Shown here piece by piece: positions 22,913 to 30,713 of a stretch of 31,684 nt of DNA (the first letter of the stretch is position 1; each line of letters begins with the position of its first letter). The stretch is from Faecalibacterium sp. CAG:74 (GTDB lineage: Bacteria; Bacillota; Clostridia; Christensenellales; Aristaeellaceae), in the NCBI GenBank assembly GCA_000437595.1, contig FR899879.1, positions 1 through 31,684 on the forward strand. Reading direction: 5' to 3'. The notes beneath the pieces were generated by a model. The model had not been told where the DNA came from. It did not search any database and was given only the letters and a program-made list of their open reading frames with translations. Position numbers and translations under genes: made by a program.

Positions 22913-24213
22913 AAAAGGACATTCAACCGCGCCCGGCGTATCTGAAATGGGTGTATATCGGCATGATGACCATCGCCTTCTGGAATGGTGGGCTGGGGCT
23001 GCCGTGGTTCACGAAATATGTGCTGCAAGTCGGCGTGCTGGGCATGGCGCTGCTGTTTATGCTGGTGACGGGCGACTTCCGGCGGCTGAAAACCGTGGGA
23101 CAGTTTGCGGTCATGTTCGGGCTGCCGTTTGTGATGATGGCGGCGCTGTCAATGCTGTACTGGGCATTGGATTTTCAGCAGCTTAACTACATGTCGCGCG
23201 GCTGCTCGACGATTCTCTACCATGTCATATCGCTCAGCGCAATGTGCAGCGCGGTGTACCTCTTCGGCCGCAGGAGCATTGATTATACGCTCTACGGCAT
23301 GTGCGGCGCGAACTGTTGCATTGTGCTGGGATCCATCAAGGAGAACGGCATCGGGGCGTTTGTAACGGGGCTGATTGCGTTTGCAAAGTCCGGCGGGATT
23401 GACACGAACGCCGCCATCAAGGCGCTGGAAGTGCATGACCTGACGTTTGCCTTCGGGCTGATGCTGCTGTTCGCCCTGTGCTGCGAGCGAGGCAAAAAGC
23501 GCCTGCTTTACGCTGCCTTATCGGGGCTGTTCTTCTTTCTGGGCCTCAAACGCATCGCGCTGATTGGCTTGCTCGGCGTGTTTTTGATGGGCGAGTTCAT
23601 CCGCAGGAGAAAACCGAAAGTCCAAAGCGTCCTGATTATCATCATTTCCATTGGCGCCATTGCGATTTGCTTCGGGTATGTGTACCTGATTCAGTCGGGG
23701 CTGTTCAACGAAATCGTCCACGCGCTGGAAATTGACACGATGGGGCGCGACAGGCTCTATGCCGCGTTTCAGGAGGTCTACGATTTTTCCCCCGCCTTCC
23801 GAGGGTATGGCATTGGCTATGTTACACGCTATATCAGCATCATGACGGAAGCGGGCGTTGGCGTATTCGGCACGCACAGCTTCGGCGGAATGCACAACGA
23901 TATTGTTACCATGTACATCGAGTTAGGCTTCTGGGGCTTCGCGTTCTGGATTTGGTACAGCTGGAACGGGCGCATTGTGTGGTGCCAGAAGGAGTTCGGG
24001 ATGCAGACAGCCCTGCTGCTGCTGTACGAAACGATTTACGGCTTCATTACCTACGCCACCGACAACACGGTGTTCTACTGCTATATCAACACGGCCTTTA
24101 TGCTGCTGCCGATTGCGATGGCGATTGGCGAGCAGGAACAAGGCGAGGAGAAAGGCAAGCATGAAAGAAAAGAACCGGAAACGAGCAAGGAGCGGCGTGT
24201 GGTCGCTTCTTGA
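22906..24213 (+). CDS. Wzy-like O-antigen/capsule polymerase
   Basis: Polytopic membrane protein, 435 residues, about 10-12 hydrophobic segments. It should join flipped repeat units on the outer face of the membrane. The large periplasmic-type loop before GGMHNDIVTMYIELGFWGF matches the conserved region of O-antigen ligase/polymerase proteins. ATG 22906 overlaps the previous gene by 7 nt; an in-frame ATG at 22825 lies inside that gene and gives a non-membrane extension, so it is rejected. The 3' end overlaps the next gene by 53 nt. Confidence 0.87.
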   Translation: MLKKDIQPRPAYLKWVYIGMMTIAFWNGGLGLPWFTKYVLQVGVLGMALLFMLVTGDFRRLKTVGQFAVMFGLPFVMMAALSMLYWALDFQQLNYMSRGCSTILYHVISLSAMCSAVYLFGRRSIDYTLYGMCGANCCIVLGSIKENGIGAFVTGLIAFAKSGGIDTNAAIKALEVHDLTFAFGLMLLFALCCERGKKRLLYAALSGLFFFLGLKRIALIGLLGVFLMGEFIRRRKPKVQSVLIIIISIGAIAICFGYVYLIQSGLFNEIVHALEIDTMGRDRLYAAFQEVYDFSPAFRGYGIGYVTRYISIMTEAGVGVFGTHSFGGMHNDIVTMYIELGFWGFAFWIWYSWNGRIVWCQKEFGMQTALLLLYETIYGFITYATDNTVFYCYINTAFMLLPIAMAIGEQEQGEEKGKHERKEPETSKERRVVAS

Positions 24214-25492
24214 GCGGATGCTGCAGGGTGTGTGGAGATACCGCCTGCTTTGCCTGCTGCTGATCATCGCGGCGATGGTGACCACCAGCGCCCTGATGCA
24301 TCCGGGAAAGCTGCAGTCGGCAACCGCCCTCATTGCCCTGAACTATGAGGAAGCGACAAGGGGACTTTATCCGAATCAGACGCGATTCAACATTTCGCTG
24401 CTCAAGTCTGACGAGGTGCTTTCGCGTGCGCTTGAAAAGGCGGGCGTGACGAACATGGAGCCTCTTGCGCTGGCGGAGCACATCAGCGTAAGCGCGTCAA
24501 GCGTCGGCGGCATGTCGATTGATTCCGGCAGCGCCAGCGCCTACAAGATTGCCACCACCTACACCGTCTCCTACAAGCGCAATGAGGAGCTGCCGGCAAG
24601 CATCAGCACCGGCGACATGCTCCAGCTGATTATCGAGGCGTACAAGGAAGTGTTCTACGAGAACTACACCTACGTCGATACGGCGCTCAATCCGAACTGG
24701 GATGAACTGGATGAACTGGAGTATGTGGAAATCGGCACATTCTTCGAGAAAGAAATCGGCAAAGTCAGCCGCTTTTTGAAGAGCCGCGCGAACGAGAACG
24801 GTACGTTCCGTTCCTCGGCCAACAACGAGACGTTTATCTCTTTGCAGAAGAAGACACAGAATTTCTCTAACATTGACCTTGAAAAGTACAACGCGTATGT
24901 GCGGCAGAGCGGGTTATCCAAAAATCGCGACCGCTATGTGTCCAAGCTGAAATATCAGAATCAGCTGCGCAACATTGAGTATCAGAAATTCATGAGCCAC
25001 TATCAGAACCATCTTGCAACGATTGATATGTACGATTCCGCGCTGACAAGCGTTGTGCTGATTCCGACGCTGGATACGCAGGCAAGTTTCTATATGTCGC
25101 GCACGAAGGTGGCGATTGACTATCAGGCAAGCTCCGCTGAGACGGAAAACTTCCATGCCCATGATACAAAGGAGAAAATCAAGGACAATGAGTACACCAT
25201 CGAGAAGATGCTCGCGGAAGACGCCAATGCGGCGGAGAACATCGTCACGGCGGAGATGCTGATTGATACCATGAAGACCAAATTGGCGGATTTGATTGAA
25301 CGCACAAATGTCATCAACCGCGAGTATGTCCGCTATAAGACGCGCAACTACCTTACCGTGTCCTATGAGCAGATGAGCGCGATGGATGAATACAGCATCA
25401 AGTGGTCGATCTTGATGGGCGGCGTGACGTTCTGCGCCTGCTGCGTGCTGTTGCTGGTGATTGAGGGCAGAAAAAAGCATGAAAAAGTTTAA
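24161..25492 (+). CDS. Wzz-like polysaccharide co-polymerase (first paralogue)
   Basis: Chain-length determinant-type protein, 443 residues. Membrane helices lie at about 28-46 (LLCLLLIIAAMVTTSALM) and 415-434 (near the C-terminus), flanking a large extracytoplasmic domain. After helix 1 comes NYEEATRGLYPNQTRFN, which resembles the start of the second paralogue (YDAASEGLTPNGEPLD), a shared Wzz-type entry motif. A helical hairpin region (about 230-330) is rich in Gln, Asn and Lys. The start at 24161 lies 53 nt inside the 3' end of the Wzy-like gene, with GAGGAG and AAAGGC upstream. It probably oligomerises with Wzy to set chain length. There is no kinase domain. Confidence 0.85.
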   Translation: MKEKNRKRARSGVWSLLERMLQGVWRYRLLCLLLIIAAMVTTSALMHPGKLQSATALIALNYEEATRGLYPNQTRFNISLLKSDEVLSRALEKAGVTNMEPLALAEHISVSASSVGGMSIDSGSASAYKIATTYTVSYKRNEELPASISTGDMLQLIIEAYKEVFYENYTYVDTALNPNWDELDELEYVEIGTFFEKEIGKVSRFLKSRANENGTFRSSANNETFISLQKKTQNFSNIDLEKYNAYVRQSGLSKNRDRYVSKLKYQNQLRNIEYQKFMSHYQNHLATIDMYDSALTSVVLIPTLDTQASFYMSRTKVAIDYQASSAETENFHAHDTKEKIKDNEYTIEKMLAEDANAAENIVTAEMLIDTMKTKLADLIERTNVINREYVRYKTRNYLTVSYEQMSAMDEYSIKWSILMGGVTFCACCVLLLVIEGRKKHEKV

Positions 25493-27302
25493 CATCATCC
25501 GCTACTTAAAGCGCTGGTGGCCGCTGATTGCGCTGATGTCCATCTTGGCCGGCGCGTTCTTCATGCGCTATGCCAGCAACAATCAGGCGTACACGGCGCA
25601 GGCTGTCATTAAGTACACCTACGACGCGGCGTCGGAGGGCTTGACCCCGAACGGCGAGCCGCTCGACGTTTCCGAAATCTTTTCCTCGACGGTCGTCAAG
25701 GAAGCGATTGAGCGCCTCGGCTATTCCGTCAATGTCGATACCATCCGTTCCGGCGGCACGGTGACGGGCATCACCCCTGCCGATGTGCAGACGCGGCAGG
25801 ATGCGCTGGCGGAAAAAGGCGAAGAGGTGGAGGAATACTATCCGACGGAATACACCGTCAAGCTGACCGTTGGCAGCAGCCGAAGCGCTGAGTTCGCGCG
25901 CTTGATGCTGGATGAAATTTTGAGCTGCTATTTTGCCAGCTTCGGGGAGAAATATGTGGATTACTCCACCATCCCCAACAACGCGGAAAACGTGCTGGCG
26001 GGCGGTTATGATTACATTGAGCAGGCGGAAATTCTCAGCAATTCGGTGGATGAGATTATCGCGCAGTTAGGCAACCGCCAAAGCGCTGCGCCGGATTTCA
26101 CCTCGTCGCGCACGGGTCTGTCCGTCTCCGACCTGTTTGATGAATACAGCTATATCCAGTCGGTGCGGATTCCGTACCTGTTTTCGGAGATTTTGGGCGA
26201 AAAGCTGACGCAGAACCGCGAAATCCTGCTGAAAAAGTATCAGGAGCGGTATGCGAATTACATGCTGACAAGCGGCACCGATGGCGACAAGGTGGCAAGC
26301 GTCAAGGAAGTCATTGAAAGCTATGGCAATAAGAATAAGGAAGGCTCGCTGTACTATGCCGGAACGAACGGCACGGACACGAATGGGCAGAACGGCTTCG
26401 TGCTGGGCGACGTCTACGAAGAGTACGACGCGAACGGCAATATCAAAGACCGCACGACGGTCTACGACACGCTCATCAGCGACTATGTGACGCTGCTCAA
26501 CCGCAAGTCCGACAGCCTGATTGATGCGGCGTACTGCCAGTACATCATCGACACCTTCTCCAAGGCGCCGGACGCGACGGAGAACACCGCCGAAGCCCGC
26601 GCGTCGGTGGAGGCGGAAATCAGCGCGCTGCAAACCCGGCTGGATGACCTCTATCAGGTGCTGCTGGTGACGATGGAGGAGTACAACGAGTACATGGGCG
26701 CGGTGAACGTGGGCGTGCTGTCCACCACAGCGGTGAGCGCGCGCGTCAACGTCAAGCTGTACATGATGTTGGGCGTTGTCGTGTTCTTCATCCTCGGCGT
26801 TTGCGGCGCCATCCTGCTGGGGCGAATCCAGGACTTCGTGGAGTACCTGTTCTTCACCGAGCAGTCGCTGGAAATGCCGAACCGTACGGCGTGCGACCTG
26901 TACATCAAGAACAACACCGAGCGCGTGCTGGGCGACGACAACGTGTGCGTTGTGCTGGAACTGACGAACCTGAGCCACATCAACAACGAGCTGGGGCGCG
27001 TGAAGGGCAACGAAGTGCTGCGCCGGTTCGCGGACTTCATCAAGGAAGCGTCCACAACCTGCGGCACGGTGTATTACAACGGCGGCTGGCAGTTCATCGG
27101 CTTCTTCGAGCAGTGCCGCCGCGAGGACGCGGAGAGCTTTGCGGACTACATGCACCGCCTCGTGCACGCCTACAACGAGGAAAGCGGCGACGCGAAGATG
27201 GAATACAGCCTTGGCATGGCGGAAAGCCGCACCGCCAACGCCCATACGCTGCGTACCCTGCTGCGCGGCGCAATGATGGACCGCAGAAAGCAGGAGGACT
27301 AA
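25479..27302 (+). CDS. Wzz-like co-polymerase fused to a degenerate GGDEF domain
   Basis: Second co-polymerase, 607 residues. Helix 1 is at about 13-29 and helix 2 at 427-449 (LYMMLGVVVFFILGVCGAIL), with a Wzz-type extracytoplasmic domain between them (YDAASEGLTPNGEPLDVSEI). Unlike ordinary co-polymerases, about 155 cytoplasmic residues follow. Residues about 488-604 show a GGDEF-like pattern: LELTNLSHINNELGRVKGNE, VLRRFADFI, then YYNGGWQFIGFF and MEYSLGMAES. The signature is GGWQF (535-539) instead of GGDEF, the first metal Asp is absent and there is no RxxD inhibitory site. Diguanylate cyclase activity is therefore unlikely; a sensor or interaction role is inferred. ATG 25479 overlaps the previous gene by 14 nt, so the two are coupled. 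Confidence 0.85.
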   Translation: MKKFNIIRYLKRWWPLIALMSILAGAFFMRYASNNQAYTAQAVIKYTYDAASEGLTPNGEPLDVSEIFSSTVVKEAIERLGYSVNVDTIRSGGTVTGITPADVQTRQDALAEKGEEVEEYYPTEYTVKLTVGSSRSAEFARLMLDEILSCYFASFGEKYVDYSTIPNNAENVLAGGYDYIEQAEILSNSVDEIIAQLGNRQSAAPDFTSSRTGLSVSDLFDEYSYIQSVRIPYLFSEILGEKLTQNREILLKKYQERYANYMLTSGTDGDKVASVKEVIESYGNKNKEGSLYYAGTNGTDTNGQNGFVLGDVYEEYDANGNIKDRTTVYDTLISDYVTLLNRKSDSLIDAAYCQYIIDTFSKAPDATENTAEARASVEAEISALQTRLDDLYQVLLVTMEEYNEYMGAVNVGVLSTTAVSARVNVKLYMMLGVVVFFILGVCGAILLGRIQDFVEYLFFTEQSLEMPNRTACDLYIKNNTERVLGDDNVCVVLELTNLSHINNELGRVKGNEVLRRFADFIKEASTTCGTVYYNGGWQFIGFFEQCRREDAESFADYMHRLVHAYNEESGDAKMEYSLGMAESRTANAHTLRTLLRGAMMDRRKQED

Positions 27303-27305
27303 GCC

Positions 27306-28163
27306 ATGAAAAAGTGGAAAAAAGTGCTGCTGCATGTGCTGATCGTGCTGCTGGTGATGGCGGGCGTTTGCGGATACTTCCTCTTCCTGTATCCGCATGA
27401 GCAGGACTTTGTGGAAAGCTACTACAAAGTGCAGTCGGATCAGCTGACGAGCCATCTGCGGATTGTGCAGCTCTCCGACCTGCACCTGCGGGAGTTCGGC
27501 GAGAACAACTGCGATTTGGTGGCGCGGATTCGTGCCTTGAAGCCGGACATCATCGCCATCACGGGCGACATGAACGATAAAAAAAGCGACGACATGCACG
27601 TCGTGACGGACTTGTGCGCGCAGCTGGTGGAAATTGCCCCGGTGTACTATGTGCCGGGCAACCACGAGTGGCCGAAAATCGTGTTCGAGGGCAGCACACT
27701 CGCGTCGGATTTGGAAGCGCTGGGCGTGCACTTTCTGGCGGATAAGTACGAAACCGTAACCATCGGCAGCAATACGCTGCTCATCGGCGGCATTGCGGAA
27801 GCGCCGGTATCCTATGAGAAGTACGCCAGCGGATTTCTGGAGGATTTCGCCGCCCAGCCGGGCTACAAGATGCTGCTCGTCCACTATCCGGAATACTACG
27901 CGGAGGATACGGGCGCGCTGATTGGCAAGGACATCGACATGGCGCTCTGCGGCCACGCGCACGGCGGTCAGGTTCGCCTTCCGTTCCTCGGCGCGCTCTA
28001 CACGCCGGATCAGGGCTTCCTGCCCGATTTGACCGAAGGCGTGCAGACGATTTCCGGCACGAAGGTCATCATCAGCCGCGGACTGGGGGACGAAGTGGGG
28101 CAGATTCTGCCGCGCATCAATAATCCGCCGGAACTGGTGATTATTGACGCGAACTGGTATTGA
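27306..28163 (+). CDS. Membrane-anchored calcineurin-like metallophosphoesterase (YaeI-like)
   Basis: Binuclear-metal phosphoesterase, 285 residues. One N-terminal helix (about 7-28) anchors it, and the catalytic domain presumably faces outside. Metal motifs are complete: LSDLHL with D58 and H60, GDMND (87-91), GNHE (118-121), a His in VHYPEYY, and GHAHGGQ near the end. YaeI-type enzymes act on lipid-linked or phosphodiester substrates, but the substrate here is unknown. GGAGG lies in the 3' end of the preceding gene, 3 nt after which this gene starts, so it is coupled to the Wzz-GGDEF gene. A role in trimming or recycling polyprenyl-phosphate or phospho-glycan is a guess from position. Confidence 0.9.
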   Translation: MKKWKKVLLHVLIVLLVMAGVCGYFLFLYPHEQDFVESYYKVQSDQLTSHLRIVQLSDLHLREFGENNCDLVARIRALKPDIIAITGDMNDKKSDDMHVVTDLCAQLVEIAPVYYVPGNHEWPKIVFEGSTLASDLEALGVHFLADKYETVTIGSNTLLIGGIAEAPVSYEKYASGFLEDFAAQPGYKMLLVHYPEYYAEDTGALIGKDIDMALCGHAHGGQVRLPFLGALYTPDQGFLPDLTEGVQTISGTKVIISRGLGDEVGQILPRINNPPELVIIDANWY

Positions 28164-28194
28164 TACCTTCATTTTCAGGAGGATGGGAATCAAT

Positions 28195-29160
28195 ATGCGT
28201 GAACCAGACAAACTCGTCAGCGTCATTATCCCGGTTTACAAGGTGGAAAAGTACCTGCCGATGTGCGTGGACAGCGTGCTGAATCAGACATATCAGAACT
28301 TAGAGGTTATTCTGGTAGACGACGGTTCGCCGGACAACTGCCCCGCCATCTGCGACGACTATGCCCAAAAGGACAAGCGAATCCGCGTCATCCACCAGAA
28401 AAACGCTGGTCTGTCAATGGCACGCAATGCCGGATTGGACATCTGCACAGGCGACTATATCACCTTTGTGGACAGCGACGACGCGCTGCATGTTGCCTTT
28501 GTGGCGCGCTTGCTGGCGGCGTGCGAGGAGAACGGCGCGGAAATCGCTGTCGGGGATTTCATGAAGGCGACACCAGCGGAATATCTGCCGAAAATAGCCG
28601 CGCCGCTGGCGAATAAGCCTGTGCGCGTGGTGGATGGGCGCGAGGCAAACATGATGCTTTACCGCAGGTCGGAATGGGTGCGGATGGTGACGGCGTGGGG
28701 GAAGCTGTTTCGGCGCGAAATGCTGGAAACGGAACGCTTCCCGGACGTAAAGCTGCATGAGGACGAGGCGCTGATATACAAGCTGCTTTACCGAAGCCGG
28801 CAGGTGGTAATGGTGGATGGCGCCCTGTACCTCTACACGGCGAATCAGGCCGGCCTGATGGCGAACCGCTTTACCCCGGAGCGCATGACGATGCTGGATA
28901 TTCTCGATGAGCGGCTGGCGTTCTACCGCGAAAACGGCGAAACCGGCGACTTAATCCGCTTTACGCAAAACCGGCAGTTTATGTTTGCGGCAGAATACTA
29001 TCTGCATACGGCGGATAACAAGCCTTTCCGCCGCAAGGCGCGCAAAAAGCAGTGGGCGCTGTATTGGCCGCTGATGCGCTCCTCGTACTGGCTGCGCAGG
29101 AAACTCGTGTATACCTATGCCATGCTGCTGCCCGGACATTTCAAGAAGCTGTATTTCTAA
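28195..29160 (+). CDS. GT2-family glycosyltransferase
   Basis: GT-A glycosyltransferase of the WcaA type, 321 residues. SVIIPVYKVEKYLPMCVDSV opens the nucleotide-sugar fold. LVDDGSPDNC and TFVDSDD (the metal-binding D-x-D) follow, then the acceptor region LHEDEALIYKLLYRS. ATG 28195 is preferred (12 nt after GGAGG); ATG 28183 abuts the GGAGG. There is no membrane helix, so it is probably membrane-associated by contacts. It adds a sugar to the repeat unit. Confidence 0.92.
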   Translation: MREPDKLVSVIIPVYKVEKYLPMCVDSVLNQTYQNLEVILVDDGSPDNCPAICDDYAQKDKRIRVIHQKNAGLSMARNAGLDICTGDYITFVDSDDALHVAFVARLLAACEENGAEIAVGDFMKATPAEYLPKIAAPLANKPVRVVDGREANMMLYRRSEWVRMVTAWGKLFRREMLETERFPDVKLHEDEALIYKLLYRSRQVVMVDGALYLYTANQAGLMANRFTPERMTMLDILDERLAFYRENGETGDLIRFTQNRQFMFAAEYYLHTADNKPFRRKARKKQWALYWPLMRSSYWLRRKLVYTYAMLLPGHFKKLYF

Positions 29161-29227
29161 GGCACCACCTCATTTGTGCGGTGTTACCCTAATGCAGCGG
29201 CTGGAATCCACGAAAGGAAGAAAAAGG

Positions 29228-30277
29228 ATGAATCAAGTCAGCATCATCATTCCCGTGCACAACACGCCGGAGGAATACCTGCGCGAATGCTTGCATTCCG
29301 TCCTGCGGCAGGATTACACGAATTGGGAAGCCATCCTGATTGACGACGGCTCGACCAGCGGCGCGGAGCGTATCTGCGACGAATACGCGGCAAAGGATGC
29401 GCGCTTTTGCGTGATTCATCAGCGGCAAAGCGGCGTATCTGCGGCGCGCAACGCGGGCATGGCGGCGGCAAATGGCGACTGGCTGATTTTTCTGGATTCC
29501 GACGACTGGTGGGAGGACAATCTGCTGTCATCCGCAATGAAAAAGCTGGCGGAAGAACCGGCGGATCTGCTGGTGTTTAATTTCAAAACGTTTTCGCAGC
29601 AGAAAACGGACGAGACAGCACCGCCCGCAGAAAAGAAGCGGCACGTAGGCACCTCCATAATGGAGGAAATGCAGCTGGGCTTGCTGGATCGGAATGAACG
29701 GTATGCTGCAAACTACTTTGGCGGACCGTGCATACAGCTGATTCGCCGGACAATCGTCGTCGAGCATCAGCTTGCGTTTCCGGAAGCGATTCATCAAAGC
29801 GAAGATGCGCTGTTCAATATGCAGATGCTGGAGTACGTCAAGTCCGTGGATTTTCTGCATGAAACGCTGACAACGTACAGGGTTTGGGGCATGTCATCGT
29901 TTCAGCGGTTTCATGCGGATTTGCCGCAGCAGATGGAGCAGGTGAATCAGCAATTCCTGACATTCGGGAAAGTGCACCACAAGGGCGATTTCTATTGGAA
30001 TGCCTATGAAGTGTGGCTGATGGAAACCTACATCCGCCTGCTGAAGCGCTACTTCTATCACCCGAATAATCCGCAGTCGGAGGCGGAAAAGAAGCGGGCA
30101 TGGAAGGCGCTGCTGACAACCTGCCCGTCGCTGAAGCAGCTGCGCCGCGCAAGCTGGAAGAAGATGTACCAGTCGCGCAAGTCGTATCCGCTGCTGCTGT
30201 TTTTCCTGCTGTACTGCCGCTGCTACGCGCTCAATCGGCGCGTGATGGAATGGCTTTTGCGGACGGACAGATACTGA
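29228..30277 (+). CDS. GT2-family glycosyltransferase
   Basis: Second GT-A enzyme, 349 residues, related to the preceding one in its first ~110 residues: VSIIIPVHNTPEEYLRECLH, LIDDGSTSGAERICDEYAAK, GVSAARNAGMAAANGDW and the metal-binding FLDSDDWW. An acceptor-side SEDALFN motif follows. The C-terminal third is basic and aromatic-rich (KKMYQSRKSYPLLLFFLLY), perhaps a membrane contact. ATG 29228 follows AAGGAAG. It is the last gene of the polysaccharide cluster; a MITE-like element lies 7 nt after the stop and before the likely terminator. Confidence 0.92.
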   Translation: MNQVSIIIPVHNTPEEYLRECLHSVLRQDYTNWEAILIDDGSTSGAERICDEYAAKDARFCVIHQRQSGVSAARNAGMAAANGDWLIFLDSDDWWEDNLLSSAMKKLAEEPADLLVFNFKTFSQQKTDETAPPAEKKRHVGTSIMEEMQLGLLDRNERYAANYFGGPCIQLIRRTIVVEHQLAFPEAIHQSEDALFNMQMLEYVKSVDFLHETLTTYRVWGMSSFQRFHADLPQQMEQVNQQFLTFGKVHHKGDFYWNAYEVWLMETYIRLLKRYFYHPNNPQSEAEKKRAWKALLTTCPSLKQLRRASWKKMYQSRKSYPLLLFFLLYCRCYALNRRVMEWLLRTDRY

Positions 30278-30284
30278 CAAAAAA

Positions 30285-30608
30285 GGGTTCTTCGCGGAAA
30301 GTTGGGGGAGCAAACAAGGGCTTCGGTGAAGCACTAAAAAGCTGCACGCGGAAGGAGCATGAAAGTGCGACCAACTCAATCGCGAAAAGGGGTCAAGGGG
30401 GGACTTCGTCCCTTTTCGTCTGCCCCTTGCAGGGTCAAGGGACAGCGTCCCTTGTGGGGTTTGGGGCAACGCCCCAACTGTTCCGCGTCCGACCAATCCC
30501 AAGGAAGCTACCAACAAAGGCGCAGGCAGCGAAGCGTCCCTGCCAGTAACTTTGCGCGTCCGCAGACGCGCCCCCAAGCTGCTCCCCCCAAGATTCCGTA
30601 AAGAACCC
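30285..30608 (+). mobile_element. MITE-like element, copy B
   Basis: A 324-bp non-coding element. The left end GGGTTCTTCGCGGAAAGTTG (from 30285) and the complement of the right end GGGTTCTTTACGGAATCTTG (ending 30608) form ~28-nt inverted repeats with four mismatches and one gap. The interior matches copy A at 14484-14801 almost base for base over long stretches. An 18-nt segment (30480-30497) is in reverse orientation relative to copy A. No gene is inside. It separates the last polysaccharide gene from a terminator. Confidence 0.82.
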
Positions 30609-30621
30609 AAAAAATACTTTT

Positions 30622-30652
30622 CCGCGGGCGGGAACAATCCGCCCGCCTTTTT
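30622..30652 (+). terminator. Intrinsic terminator after the polysaccharide cluster
   Basis: Perfect stem GCGGGCGG/CCGCCCGC with a 7-nt loop, then CTTTTT. Confidence 0.9.
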
Positions 30653-30713
30653 CGTCTGTTAGAGTGCAGGGCAAAAGAAGCCCTGACATTCCCCCACAAG
30701 GAGAAACACGAAT

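Noticed and set aside
27081..27095. Active diguanylate cyclase site
   Set aside because: The motif reads GGWQF, the first metal-binding Asp is replaced and no RxxD site is seen, so catalysis is unlikely.
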